A stretch of DNA of 64,000 nt from Cellulomonas fimi (GTDB lineage Bacteria > Actinomycetota > Actinomycetes > Actinomycetales > Cellulomonadaceae), in NCBI RefSeq assembly GCF_028527925.1, contig NZ_JAPESW010000006.1, forward strand, positions 62,001 through 126,000, given 5' to 3'. Position 1 is the stretch's first letter; every line of letters begins with the position of its first letter. Below are positions 33,898 to 42,885 of the stretch, one piece after another. Position numbers and translations under genes: made by a program. Under the pieces are notes generated by a model. That model was not told where the DNA came from. It did not search any database and saw nothing but the letters and a program-made list of their open reading frames with translations.

Positions 33898-35442
33898 ATG
33901 AGGTTCGGGCGTCTCCGGGCGCGCCGCCGCCGCGAGGCGGACGACGCCGCCTACCGTCGCCGGGTGCCCGCTCCGACCGAGGCGCCGTCCGTCGACCGGC
34001 GCCGACCGCCCCACGCCCGCCGCGCCGTCGCCGTCCTCGTCGCGGCCGCGCTGCTGCTCCCGCTGCACGCCGCGACGGGCGCGGCGGACGACCTGGACGA
34101 CCGTCGACGCTCCGCGCAGGAGCAGGCCGAGGGTGCGCGGGAGCGGACCGACGACCTGCGTGCGTCGGTCGAGGGTCTGTCGGCGGACCTTGCGCAAGCG
34201 GTCGCGGAGCTCGCCGAGACGGAGACGCAGCTGCCCGTCGCGCAGGAGCAGCTGCGCGAGGCCCAGGCGACGCTCGACGGCGCGGAGCGTCGCGCGGAGA
34301 TCCTGGCGGGACGTCTCGTCGACGCCCGTGAGCAGCAGTCGGCGCTGCGCGACGGCCTCGCGCGGACCAGTGCGCGCGACCAGGAGGTGCGTGCCGCGAT
34401 CGGGCAGCTCGCGCGGCAGGCGCAGCGCGGCGGCGCCGGAGCCTCGGGGCTGGCGGTCGTGCTCGACGCCGAGGACCTGGACGAGTTCAGCACGCGCATG
34501 CAGGCGCTGGAGACCGCGCAGCGCAGCCAGGACCGGCTGCTCGAGGAGCTGACGACGCTCGCGGCGGCCACGCGCAACCACGAGGCGCGGCTCGCGGCGG
34601 TCGCGGACCGGATCGGCGAGCTGCGGGCCGAGGCCGACGCGGAGGTCGTGCGAGCCGACCAGGCCCGCGCGGACGCGGCGGCGCGCGAGGCGGAGATCAC
34701 GCGCCTGCTCGCCGAGCAGCAGGCCACACGCGAGCGCCTGGGCGACATGAAGGCGCAGGCGGAGGCCGAGGCCGCGGCGGCGGACCGCGAGCGCGCCGCG
34801 ATCGAGGCGGAGCTCGCCGGCATCATCGCCGAGCAGCAGCGGGTCGCCGCCGAGCAGGAGCGGGTACGGGCCGAGCAGGAGCGGGTCCGTGCCGAGCAGG
34901 AGCGGATCCGTGCCGAGCAGGAGCGCGCTCGGGCCGAGGAGGCGGCGAAGGCCGGTCAGCAGCCGCAGCAGCCGCAGCCTCAGGCGCCGCCTGTCGCCCA
35001 GCCCGCCCCGCCGCCGGCGTCGGGTGGGTCGGGCCCGGTGTTCACGAACCCGACGTCGATCAACCCGATGTACGTGACGTCGAGCTACGGCATGCGGCTG
35101 CACCCGATCCTCGGCTACACGCGGCTGCACGCGGGGATCGACCTGCGGACGTACTGCAACACCCCGTTGTACGCGCCGCGTGACGCCGTGGTGCGGTGGT
35201 CGCAGTGGCGCAACGGGTTCGGCAACCAGGTGATGCTCGACCACGGGTCGGTCGACGGGCAGTCGCTCATGAGCAGCCTCAACCACCTGACGCGGTCCAC
35301 GGTCTCCGCGGGGCAGCGCGTCCGACGCGGGGACCTCGTGGGCTACGCGGGCAACACGGGGCTGTCCGGCGCGTGCCACCTGCACTTCGAGGTGTACCGG
35401 AACGGGTCGACGGTGAACCCGGCACCGCTCCTCGGGCGGTAG
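33898..35442 (+). CDS. Secreted coiled-coil M23 peptidase (EnvC/NlpD-like)
   Basis: Cell-wall hydrolase or hydrolase activator. A basic N-terminus and signal helix (VAVLVAAALLLPLHAATGA) precede ~300 residues of coiled coil, a Pro/Gln linker, and a C-terminal LytM domain with HAGIDLR and the zinc HxH in CHLHFEVYRNG. From 34849 four 21-bp units encode the heptad AEQERVR/I. A GTG start at 33964 is possible; no clear ribosome site marks the ATG at 33898. Such proteins act in division or envelope remodelling. Confidence 0.9.
   Translation: MRFGRLRARRRREADDAAYRRRVPAPTEAPSVDRRRPPHARRAVAVLVAAALLLPLHAATGAADDLDDRRRSAQEQAEGARERTDDLRASVEGLSADLAQAVAELAETETQLPVAQEQLREAQATLDGAERRAEILAGRLVDAREQQSALRDGLARTSARDQEVRAAIGQLARQAQRGGAGASGLAVVLDAEDLDEFSTRMQALETAQRSQDRLLEELTTLAAATRNHEARLAAVADRIGELRAEADAEVVRADQARADAAAREAEITRLLAEQQATRERLGDMKAQAEAEAAAADRERAAIEAELAGIIAEQQRVAAEQERVRAEQERVRAEQERIRAEQERARAEEAAKAGQQPQQPQPQAPPVAQPAPPPASGGSGPVFTNPTSINPMYVTSSYGMRLHPILGYTRLHAGIDLRTYCNTPLYAPRDAVVRWSQWRNGFGNQVMLDHGSVDGQSLMSSLNHLTRSTVSAGQRVRRGDLVGYAGNTGLSGACHLHFEVYRNGSTVNPAPLLGR
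34849..34932 (+). repeat. Four 21-bp tandem units in the coiled coil
   Basis: GCCGAGCAGGAGCGGGTxCGx repeats four times (34849, 34870, 34891, 34912) with few changes, each unit encoding one heptad. Unit number could vary between strains by slippage. Confidence 0.8.
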
Positions 35443-35710
35443 TCGCGCCCGGCGCCCCTCCCCCGGTCGACGCATCGGGCGCGACCTCGCCGGCGCCGGC
35501 GCCGCCTCCGGCCTCACCTGCCGACGGTGAGGCGCGCCGGCGCAGACGTCGTGGAGCGCCGGGAGGTGCCACGAGGCCGCCGCTCGACGAACGTCGCGCG
35601 TGCGGGTCCGGGTGGGCGGGGCGACGGGACACCCACGCCGTCCTCGCCGCCGCTCGACGAGGTCGAGGTGCGCCCGAGGCTGACGGCGCGCCTCGCACGC
35701 CGCGCGGACG

Positions 35711-36916
35711 TCACGCGCGCGGCGCCGGCTCCACGACCGCGCCGCGCACCGCGAGCGGGTCCCGCTTCTTGGGCCGGGCGAACCGGGCCGGCAGGTCGGG
35801 GCCGTCCCAGACCTGCACCGCTCGCCAGATCGACGCGGCGATCGGCACCGCGAGCACGGCGCCGGTGAGGCCGGCGAGCACCGTGCCGGCGGTCAGCGCG
35901 AACAGGATGACGAGCGGGTGCAGCTGTAGCGTGCGGCCCATCACGATCGGCTGGAGGAAGTCGCCCTCGACCTGGTTCACGACGACCACGATCGCGACGA
36001 CGACCAGCGCCTCGACCGGCCCGACCGCGACCAGGGCGACGAGCGCCGACAGGATGCCCGCGAGCGTCGCGCCGACCAGCGGGATGAAGGCGAGCAGGAA
36101 GACGAGGACCGACAGCGGGATCACGAGCGGGACGCCGACGATCGCGAGGCCGATGCCGATCGCGACCGCGTCGACCGCGGCGACGATCGCGGTCCCCCGC
36201 ACGTAGCCACCGAGCGTGCTCACGGTCGTGACGCCGACGCGCCGCCCGCGCTCGTACCGGTGGCCGTCGAACGGGCGGAGCAGGAACTCCCAGATCGCCG
36301 GGCCGTCCTTCAGGAAGAAGAACAGGACGACGACCATGATGAAGAAGCCCGCGACGAAGTCGACGGTCTGCGACACGCCCGCGACCGCCCCGGCGCTGAA
36401 CGCGTCGGACTGCAGCAGACCGGTGACCGAGTCGCGCACCGACTGGATCTGCTCCTCGGTGATGTCGAACGGCAGGCCCTGGACGTAGGCCTGCAGCTCG
36501 TCGAACCCGTCGAGGGCCTGGTCACGCAGCTCGTCCCACTGGTTCACGACCGCACGCACGACGAGCCAGAGGATGAGGGCCAGCAGCGCGACGAGCGCGA
36601 CCAGCGCGATCCAGGTCGCCGCGAGCGACGGCACCCCCCGGCGCCGCAGGAACGTGACGAGCGGGGAGATCGCGGCGGCGAGCACGAGCGCGATGAGGAC
36701 GGGGATGACGACGAGCGTCAGGCGCGTCACGGCGAACACGAGCACGGCGAGCAGGGCGATGATGGCGAGCACCTGCAGCGAGCGCGTCCCGGCGCGTCCC
36801 ACGCCGTCCGACCAGAGGGCCGACGCGCCGCGCGCCGGACGGGACGGCGGGAGCTCCTGCCGCACGGTGTCGCGGGTGGCGGGGTGCTCCCGCGAGCGGC
36901 GGCCGAACGGAGCCAT
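35711..36916 (-). CDS. AI-2E family (PerM-like) transporter
   Basis: 401-residue membrane protein with about eight helices. It shows the family pattern: N-terminal helices, a mid soluble amphipathic region (DELRDQALDGFDELQAYVQG), then FFFLKDGPAIW, and the C-terminal NQVEGDFLQPIVMGRTLQLHPLVILFAL block that is diagnostic. Some family members export small molecules or sodium ions; the AI-2 label is historical. It is divergent from the secreted nucleotidase. The 268 bases between it and the M23 gene show no gene. Confidence 0.92.
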   Translation of the reverse strand: MAPFGRRSREHPATRDTVRQELPPSRPARGASALWSDGVGRAGTRSLQVLAIIALLAVLVFAVTRLTLVVIPVLIALVLAAAISPLVTFLRRRGVPSLAATWIALVALVALLALILWLVVRAVVNQWDELRDQALDGFDELQAYVQGLPFDITEEQIQSVRDSVTGLLQSDAFSAGAVAGVSQTVDFVAGFFIMVVVLFFFLKDGPAIWEFLLRPFDGHRYERGRRVGVTTVSTLGGYVRGTAIVAAVDAVAIGIGLAIVGVPLVIPLSVLVFLLAFIPLVGATLAGILSALVALVAVGPVEALVVVAIVVVVNQVEGDFLQPIVMGRTLQLHPLVILFALTAGTVLAGLTGAVLAVPIAASIWRAVQVWDGPDLPARFARPKKRDPLAVRGAVVEPAPRA

Positions 36917-37123
36917 CGAGGTCCTCCAGGTGCGTCGGTGGTGCGGAGCCCCCGACGCTACGGCCCGCGGCCCGTGCCCGCGCGACGGGCGTCGACGTCA
37001 CCGCCACGACGTCCGGCGGTCACCGTCGGACGGCCGCCCGACGTGTGGCTGTCACCCGGTCGGAGTACGGTGCGCCGCGTCACCGACCGGTGCGAACCAC
37101 CACACCCCAGGAGGTCTCCGCCC

Positions 37124-38968
37124 ATGCGCTCCCCCACCCCACGGCGCACCCGCCGACGCGTCGCCGTGGTCACCGCGGCCGCCGCGCTCGCCCTGGCCCT
37201 CGCCACCCCCGCGACCGCGGGCGACACCGTCGACCACGGGCGCGGCCACGACCGCACCTACTCGTTCACCGTCATGGGCACGAGCGACCTCCACGGCAAC
37301 GTCCTCAACTGGGACTACTTCAAGGACGCCGAGTACGACGACAGCGCGCACAACGACGTGGGCCTGGCGAAGATCTCGACGCTCGTCGACCAGGTGCGCG
37401 CCGACCGCGGAGCCCGCAACACGCTGCTGGTCGACGCGGGCGACACGATCCAGGGCACGTCGCTCGCGTACTACTACGCGAAGGTCGAGCCGATCACGGA
37501 AGGCCGCGTGCACCCCATGGCCGCCGCGATGAACGCGATCGGGTACGACGCCGCGGCGCTCGGCAACCACGAGTTCAACTACGGCATCCCGCTGCTGCGC
37601 ACGTTCCAGCGACAGCTCGACTTCCCGCTGCTGGGCGCGAACGCGACATCGGCGGGCACCGGGAAGCCCGCGTTCGCGCCGTACGTCATCGAGACCCTGC
37701 ACCCGCGCGGTGGCAAGCCCGTGCGCGTCGGCATCCTCGGGCTCACCAACCCGGGCATCGCGATCTGGGACAAGGCCAACGTCGAGGGTCAGATGCGGTT
37801 CGGCGGCCTCGTCGAGACCGCGCAGCGCTACGTGCCGGAGATGCGCCGCAAGGGGGCGGACGTCGTCATCGTCTCCGCGCACTCGGGCGCGGACACGTCG
37901 TCGTCCTACGGCGACGCGCTGCCGTTCCCGGAGAACGCCGCGACGCTGGTCGCTCAGCAGGTGCCGGGCATCGACGCGATCCTCGTGGGGCACGCGCACC
38001 AGGAGATCCCGGAGCGCGTCGTCACCAACACCGCGACCGGCAAGCCGGTCGTGCTGTCCGAGCCGCTGCGCTGGGGCATGCGCCTGTCGACCTTCGACAT
38101 CGACCTCACGTTCCACCGCGGGACGTGGACCGTCGACGGCGTCGAGGCGGAGGTGCTCAACGCGAACACCGTCCCGGAGGACCCCGAGATCGTCGACCTG
38201 CTCGCCGACGAGCACGCGACCGTCGTCGACTACGTCAACAGCGTGATCGGCACGTCCACGGACGCGATGTCCGCGGCGACCGCCCGCTACGAGGACACCG
38301 CGGCCCTCGACTTCATCAACCACGTCCAGGCGCAGGCCGTGCAGGCCGAGCTCACGGGAACCGACGCCGACCTCCCGGTGCTGTCGATCGCGGCGCCGTT
38401 CAACCGCGAGGCCGCGATCCCCGCCGGGGAGGTGTCGGTCCGCGACGTCGCGGGGTTGTACATCTACGACAACACGCTGGTGGGCATCCGGCTCACGGGT
38501 GCGCAGGTGAAGGCGTACCTCGAGAAGTCCGCGGACTACTTCAAGCCGGTGACCGCCGCGGGCACGTACGCGTCCGCGGACCTGACCAACGCCCCGACGG
38601 CCACGGCCCCCAACGGCACGCCGGACTACAACTACGACGTCATGCGTGGGCTGGACGCGCCGCTCACGTACGACATCGACCTCGGGCAGCCCGTGGGCAG
38701 CCGCATCACCGGGCTCGCGTACGACGGCACCCCCGTCGCGGACGGTCAGGAGTTCGTGGTCGCGATCAACAACTACCGGCAGTCCGGGGGCGGCAGCTTC
38801 CCGGGGGTCACGAGCGCACCCGTGCTCGTGAACCGGCAGGCCGAGATCCGCCAGCTGCTCATCGACTGGGTCACCGAGCAGCAGGTCATCGACCCGGCGA
38901 CGTTCAGCGCCACCAACCCCGACTGGCGGCTCACCTTCGGGGAGCAGCCGCTCACCGTCACGCCGTGA
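37124..38968 (+). CDS. Secreted 5'-nucleotidase / UDP-sugar hydrolase
   Basis: Metallophosphoesterase of the UshA type, 614 residues. A signal peptide (RRRVAVVTAAAALALALATPATA) is followed by the dimetal domain: TSDLHGN, DAGDTIQGT, ALGNHEFNYG, and VGHAHQE. The C-terminal 5'-nucleotidase domain contains APFNREAAIPAGEVSVRD and NNYRQSGGGSFPG substrate-stacking residues. It scavenges phosphate or nucleosides outside the cell. CAGGAGGT precedes the ATG and a strong terminator follows. Confidence 0.95.
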   Translation: MRSPTPRRTRRRVAVVTAAAALALALATPATAGDTVDHGRGHDRTYSFTVMGTSDLHGNVLNWDYFKDAEYDDSAHNDVGLAKISTLVDQVRADRGARNTLLVDAGDTIQGTSLAYYYAKVEPITEGRVHPMAAAMNAIGYDAAALGNHEFNYGIPLLRTFQRQLDFPLLGANATSAGTGKPAFAPYVIETLHPRGGKPVRVGILGLTNPGIAIWDKANVEGQMRFGGLVETAQRYVPEMRRKGADVVIVSAHSGADTSSSYGDALPFPENAATLVAQQVPGIDAILVGHAHQEIPERVVTNTATGKPVVLSEPLRWGMRLSTFDIDLTFHRGTWTVDGVEAEVLNANTVPEDPEIVDLLADEHATVVDYVNSVIGTSTDAMSAATARYEDTAALDFINHVQAQAVQAELTGTDADLPVLSIAAPFNREAAIPAGEVSVRDVAGLYIYDNTLVGIRLTGAQVKAYLEKSADYFKPVTAAGTYASADLTNAPTATAPNGTPDYNYDVMRGLDAPLTYDIDLGQPVGSRITGLAYDGTPVADGQEFVVAINNYRQSGGGSFPGVTSAPVLVNRQAEIRQLLIDWVTEQQVIDPATFSATNPDWRLTFGEQPLTVTP

Positions 38969-38974
38969 CCTCGA

Positions 38975-39008
38975 GCGGGTGCGGTCGCTCCGCTGCGACC
39001 GCACCCGC
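38975..39008 (+). terminator. Terminator of the nucleotidase gene
   Basis: A perfect 14-bp stem (GCGGGTGCGGTCGC / GCGACCGCACCCGC) with a 6-base loop starts 6 bases after the stop codon. Confidence 0.85.
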
Positions 39009-39068
39009 CACCGTCACGAAGGCCCCGTCGGTACAGTGCGGAGGAGCGCCTGCCGGAGGGAGGCGACC

Positions 39069-40235
39069 GTGCGAGCGCACGGCGTCGGGACACCACGAGT
39101 GCCAGCAGGCGACCGGGTGCGCGCACCGCACCACCCGCGTCGCCCGGGCGTCGGCGCGCCTGCGGCGCCGCTGACGCCCGACGCGCTCGTCGCGCTGCAG
39201 CGGAGCGCGGGCAACCGGGTCGCCCGCCAGGCCGTGCGCCGTCAGCCCGGCCCGCGCGCGCGTGTCCCGGTCGTGCAGCGCGCCGCCTACGGGCTCGACC
39301 TGCCGACGAGCCAAGCCACCTACGTCGACCAGGCGGCGCAGCTCTACCGGTCGAAGAAGGACCTGCCGATCGACGAGTTCGTGAAGGCGGTCATGACGAC
39401 GATCGCGGGCGAGCTCAAGGCCGCGGGTGTGCCGCTGTTCGCCTGGACACTCGTGACCGACGCAGGGGCCGCCGGCTCGTTCGACTCCGAGCACTGGAAG
39501 GTGAAGATCAACACCGCGAGCTTCACGGCCGGCGAGACACCGCCGCGCGTGCTCGGCGACCTCGACCCGAAGGAGGTCACCGAGGTCGTCGGCACGCTCT
39601 ACCACGAGTCGCGGCACGCCGACCAGGACGTCGTCATCCTCCGCTCGCTGCTCGCCCGGAAGCAGACCCCCGCGCAGATCCACGCGACGACGAAGATCCC
39701 GGTGACGGTCGTCGAGGCGGTCAAGGCCACGACGTACGCGAAGCCCCTGGACGCGGACCAGGTGGCGCACGCCGAGCGCATGTTCGACGTCATGTACGGC
39801 AAGCACAAGGAGCTGCTGACGCTGCTGATGCAGCGGTCCGACGCCTTCACCGGGCTCGACACGCTCGCCCAGCCCGGTTCCGTGCTCGCCGACGGCGCCC
39901 CGCACGTCGCCGTCTTCACGACGTGGCAGACCGACGTGCTCCGGCCGAAGCTCACGGCGATGGCGGCTGCGAAGCGCCCGACGGCCACCGAGAAGACGCT
40001 GCGCGAGCGGCTGCAGGCGATCGACACCGCGATCGCCCGGCTGTCCGCCGCCTGGACGAAGGTCACCCGGGCGAAACGGCCTGTGGCGTCGGACACCTCC
40101 GCCGTCCGGGCGCAGGCGGGCACGCTCCGCGACGCGGTCCTCGCCGCGTACCGGGGCCTCGAGGGCGAGGTCGACGCGTTCCGGGTCGAGGCGCAGGTCA
40201 AGGCGGCGTTCGGCAAGAAGCTCGCGAAGCGGTAG
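39069..40235 (+). CDS. Orphan LQRSAGNR-motif protein with HExxH site (eCIS cargo-like)
   Basis: 388 residues. After a disordered basic start, LTPDALVALQRSAGNRVARQ (35-54) and a following VVQR match the N-terminal motif common in DUF4157-type proteins associated with extracellular contractile injection systems. A central domain has LYHESRHADQD, an HExxH zinc-protease-like site (His179-Glu180-His183). The C-terminal ~130 residues are helical and Lys/Arg/Ala-rich. There is no signal peptide or membrane helix. The GTG at 39069 has GGAGGGAGG upstream. No injection-system structural gene is in the window, so the link is inference. Confidence 0.78.
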   Translation: MRAHGVGTPRVPAGDRVRAPHHPRRPGVGAPAAPLTPDALVALQRSAGNRVARQAVRRQPGPRARVPVVQRAAYGLDLPTSQATYVDQAAQLYRSKKDLPIDEFVKAVMTTIAGELKAAGVPLFAWTLVTDAGAAGSFDSEHWKVKINTASFTAGETPPRVLGDLDPKEVTEVVGTLYHESRHADQDVVILRSLLARKQTPAQIHATTKIPVTVVEAVKATTYAKPLDADQVAHAERMFDVMYGKHKELLTLLMQRSDAFTGLDTLAQPGSVLADGAPHVAVFTTWQTDVLRPKLTAMAAAKRPTATEKTLRERLQAIDTAIARLSAAWTKVTRAKRPVASDTSAVRAQAGTLRDAVLAAYRGLEGEVDAFRVEAQVKAAFGKKLAKR

Positions 40236-40321
40236 CGGACGCCCTCCCCTGCACAGGACTCCCACCACCCCGGCGACGCACCCCTGCGGGACCCCGCACG
40301 AGGCCGGCGTCCGCCATCCGA

Positions 40322-40357
40322 GCATGCTTGACAGCATGCGGACGGCGTTCTCACACT
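40322..40357 (+). promoter_or_regulatory. TTGACA -35 flanked by GCATGC repeats
   Basis: TTGACA (40328-40333) is exactly flanked by two GCATGC palindromes (40322-40327 and 40334-40339). CACACT at 40352-40357, 18 bases on, is a weak -10. Transcription would start at or near the ATG at 40364. The flanking repeats look like an operator covering the -35. Confidence 0.4.
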
Positions 40358-40363
40358 CGAACC

Positions 40364-40459
40364 ATGTCCGTCGTCCGGCCCCTGTCCGAGAACCCGCGTG
40401 CCGCGGGCGCCTCCGACGTGCTGCCGACGATCCGGTGTCTGTGTCGAATGTGTCGCTGA
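40364..40459 (+). CDS. Putative leaderless 31-residue Cys-ending peptide
   Basis: ATG at 40364 opens a 31-codon frame (MSVVRPLSENPRAAGASD, then VLPTIRCLCRMCR) with three Cys in the last seven residues. No ribosome site exists, but a promoter-like element ends 6 bases upstream, which would give a leaderless mRNA. It could be a cysteine-sensing upstream ORF, a small peptide, or chance. No homologue is recognised. Confidence 0.3.
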   Translation: MSVVRPLSENPRAAGASDVLPTIRCLCRMCR

Positions 40460-40624
40460 CGACCTCGTAGTCAGCCGGTCCGCGTCGTCCCCGCAGGTGT
40501 CCTGCCTGGTCCGAGGGTGCGGACCCACGCGTCGACCGACGCAGGCCGCTCCGCCGCCCGGGCCACCGCCCGTGCCACGTGAGCCGCACCCGACACCGCC
40601 CGACCGGACACCCCGGAGCCTCCC

Positions 40625-40891
40625 GTGCCTCAGCCCCTCACCCGCGTCGACGTCCTGCCCATCCAGGAGGTCGTCGCCACCGCCTCACCGACCGCCTGGC
40701 GCGACGGCCTCGTCCTCGCGCAGGGCGACGCGCTCGTCACGGTCGCCCTGCTCGACGGCGGCACGCGCACGCTGACGACGCGCGCGACGCCCGAGCCCGG
40801 CGAGCCGGTCGCCGTGCACCCGGTCGCCGAGCTGCTCGCCGTCGGCGGCGTGTGGTTCGCGGCGCGCCCGAGCGACGACCTGCGCTCCTGA
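40625..40891 (+). CDS. Conserved-looking small hypothetical protein
   Basis: 88 residues from a GTG at 40625 (PQPLTRVDVLPIQEVVATASP). The sequence alternates short beta-like strands (GLVLAQGDALVTVALLDGG, EPVAVHPVAELLAV) and suggests a small beta barrel or TOBE-like fold. No catalytic motif, signal or helix is seen. A weak GGAGCC precedes the start. It converges with the copper-storage gene, 30 bases apart. Function unknown. Confidence 0.55.
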   Translation: MPQPLTRVDVLPIQEVVATASPTAWRDGLVLAQGDALVTVALLDGGTRTLTTRATPEPGEPVAVHPVAELLAVGGVWFAARPSDDLRS

Positions 40892-40920
40892 CGCCGCCCG
40901 GGCCCGCCGCGACCGGCCCG

Positions 40921-41319
40921 TCAGGCGCTCATCGACGCCATCGCCGTGCGGCACGCGTCGACCATGGCCCGGCACGCCGCGGCGCAGATGCGGCAGTGCT
41001 CGGACATCTCGGCGTGCATGTCGCACTCGGCCGCGCAGGCCTCACCCATCGCGACGCAGGCGGTCATCATCGAGGTCATGACGCCCATGTCGTAGCCCGC
41101 GGGCCGCATCATCATGCGCATCGTCGTGGTCGCGACGTCGCACGTGCTGGCGCACATGGACGCACATCGCCCCATGCCCTCCCCGCCGTCGGCGTCCGCG
41201 CACATCGTCGCGGCCATCGCCGCCGCGGAGCACGCCTCGATGCACGGCTGCATCGCGGTCATGTCCATGCCGGTCGTCTGCATCGGCATGGACTTCATCA
41301 TGTCGGCCATCATGCTCAT
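40921..41319 (-). CDS. Cytosolic copper storage protein (Csp, four-helix bundle)
   Basis: 132 residues with 13 cysteines, mostly spaced CxxxC or CxxC along helices (26, 30, 40, 52, 56, 60, 88, 95, 99, 109, 112, 116, 123), and more than twenty methionines. This is the DUF326/Csp layout in which Cys residues line the inside of a four-helix bundle and hold many Cu(I) ions. No Tat or Sec signal is present, so it should be cytosolic like Csp3. The N-terminal ~25 residues are Met-rich and may recruit copper. It is divergent from the phosphatase gene. Confidence 0.88.
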   Translation of the reverse strand: MSMMADMMKSMPMQTTGMDMTAMQPCIEACSAAAMAATMCADADGGEGMGRCASMCASTCDVATTTMRMMMRPAGYDMGVMTSMMTACVAMGEACAAECDMHAEMSEHCRICAAACRAMVDACRTAMASMSA

Positions 41320-41496
41320 CGCTCGTCCGCCCTCTCGATCGTGTGCGCGCTGACCCTCGCGACGCTACGCCGGGCGGGTGCACGCGACCAGACCCGGCCT
41401 CGACGCGTTCCGGACGCCGGCGCGCCGGGCCCAGCCGGCGGCCTCGGCGGGCACGCCGCGTCGGTACCTGGCGTGGTCGTGACGTACGGTGAGGCC

Positions 41497-42885
41497 GTGA
41501 ACGCGCACCACACGACCCGCGAGCGCGCGGCCGTGCCCGGTGCGGCGTCCCTCGAGACCGTCCCCGTCCGCCGCGCCCCGCTGCTCGCGCGCGTGACAGC
41601 CGAGCTGGCGTCCACGATGGACGCGGAGGTCGCCGCCGACCGGCTCGCCCGGCTGCTCGTGCCGGCGCTCGCGGACTGGTGCGTCATCACCCTCGTCGAC
41701 GACGAGGAGCCGCGGCCCGAGCGCCGGCACCTGCGCGACATCGCGAGCCGGCACGCGGATGCGGCGCTGCGCCCGGCCGTCGCGGAGTACGCGGCCGCCC
41801 GCATCGCGGCGCTCTCCGACCACTCGTTCCTCGTCGGCGCGATGCAGCGGGGCGAGCCGGTGGAGGTCCGCGCGGGCGCGGTCGACGCGCTCAAGGGCGT
41901 GCTGCGTCCGGGCCGCGTGCACGACCTCGTCGACCTCCTCGACCCGACGTGGCTGACGGTCCTGCCGCTCGTGCGCGCCGGCCGGACGGTCGGCGCCCTC
42001 TCGCTGTTCGGCTCCTCCCGCGGCGCACCGACGGGTGACGAGCTGACGACGCTGCGCCAGGTCGCGGGGGCGGCCGCGCTCGCGCTCGACAACGCGCGTC
42101 TCTACCGCCAGCAGCGCGACGTCGCCGAGGCGCTGCAGCGCGCGCTGCTGACCGAGCCCGTGCAGCCGGACGACCTCGAGGTCGTCGTCCGCTACCGGCC
42201 CGCGGGCGAGTCGACGCAGGTCGGCGGCGACTGGTACGACGCCTTCCTCCAGCCGACCGGGACGACGATGCTGGTGATCGGCGACGTCGCCGGGCACGAC
42301 ATCGAGGCCGCGTCGGTCATGGGTCAGCTGCGCTCGATGCTCCGCGCGATCGCCGTCACGACCGACGAAGGACCGGCGAGCGTGCTCTCGCGGCTCGACG
42401 CGGCGATGCGGGCGCTGCGGATCACGACCCCGGCGACGCTCGTCGTCGCCCGCCTCGAGCAGACGGCGGCCGAGCGCGAGCGGGGGGTCACGCGGGTGCG
42501 CTGGTCGTGCGCCGGCCACCTGCCGCCCATGGTCGTGACCCCCGACGGGACCGTGCACGCGCTCGACGGCAGGAGCCACGGACCGCTGCTCGGGATCGTC
42601 CCGGACAGCCGGCGCGCCGAGAGCGAGATCACCCTCGAGCGTGGGTCGACCCTCGTGATGTACACGGACGGGCTCATCGAGCGGCGCGACCGCGACCTGC
42701 GGGCGGGCCTCGGCGAGCTGCGCCGGGCTCTGACGAGGGTCGGCCGCGACGAGCTCGACGCGCTGTGCGACGCGCTCGTCGCGGAGCTGCCCGCCGGGGT
42801 CGGCGAGGACGACGTCGCGCTCGTCGCCGTGCGGCTGCACGAGCAGGACGCCGACCCCGCGCCCGAGGGCGCCGTCAGCCCTTGA
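41497..42885 (+). CDS. GAF-PP2C (SpoIIE-type) serine phosphatase
   Basis: 462 residues: an N-terminal GAF-like sensor (about 30-200, including TVLPLVRAGRTVGALSLF), then a PPM/SpoIIE phosphatase with GGDWYDAF, VIGDVAGHDIEAASVMGQLR, SCAGHLPPMVV, and MYTDGLIERR, whose Asp residues bind Mn/Mg. Such RsbU-like enzymes usually dephosphorylate anti-anti-sigma factors in stress signalling; no partner kinase is adjacent. The GTG at 41497 is chosen for GGTGAGG upstream. Its 3' end overlaps the converging DUF2188 gene by 11 bases. Confidence 0.92.
   Translation: MNAHHTTRERAAVPGAASLETVPVRRAPLLARVTAELASTMDAEVAADRLARLLVPALADWCVITLVDDEEPRPERRHLRDIASRHADAALRPAVAEYAAARIAALSDHSFLVGAMQRGEPVEVRAGAVDALKGVLRPGRVHDLVDLLDPTWLTVLPLVRAGRTVGALSLFGSSRGAPTGDELTTLRQVAGAAALALDNARLYRQQRDVAEALQRALLTEPVQPDDLEVVVRYRPAGESTQVGGDWYDAFLQPTGTTMLVIGDVAGHDIEAASVMGQLRSMLRAIAVTTDEGPASVLSRLDAAMRALRITTPATLVVARLEQTAAERERGVTRVRWSCAGHLPPMVVTPDGTVHALDGRSHGPLLGIVPDSRRAESEITLERGSTLVMYTDGLIERRDRDLRAGLGELRRALTRVGRDELDALCDALVAELPAGVGEDDVALVAVRLHEQDADPAPEGAVSP

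Larger units (their letters stand above)
40236..40624. other. Gene-poor gap with a promoter-like cluster
   Basis: About 390 bases without a standard gene. It contains the motif GCATGC-TTGACA-GCATGC and a 31-codon Cys-rich frame described separately. The remainder is Pro/Arg-rich noncoding-type sequence. Confidence 0.6.

Noticed and set aside
34849-34932. CRISPR-like array
   Set aside because: The 21-bp repeats have no spacers and encode heptads in frame within the M23 protein.
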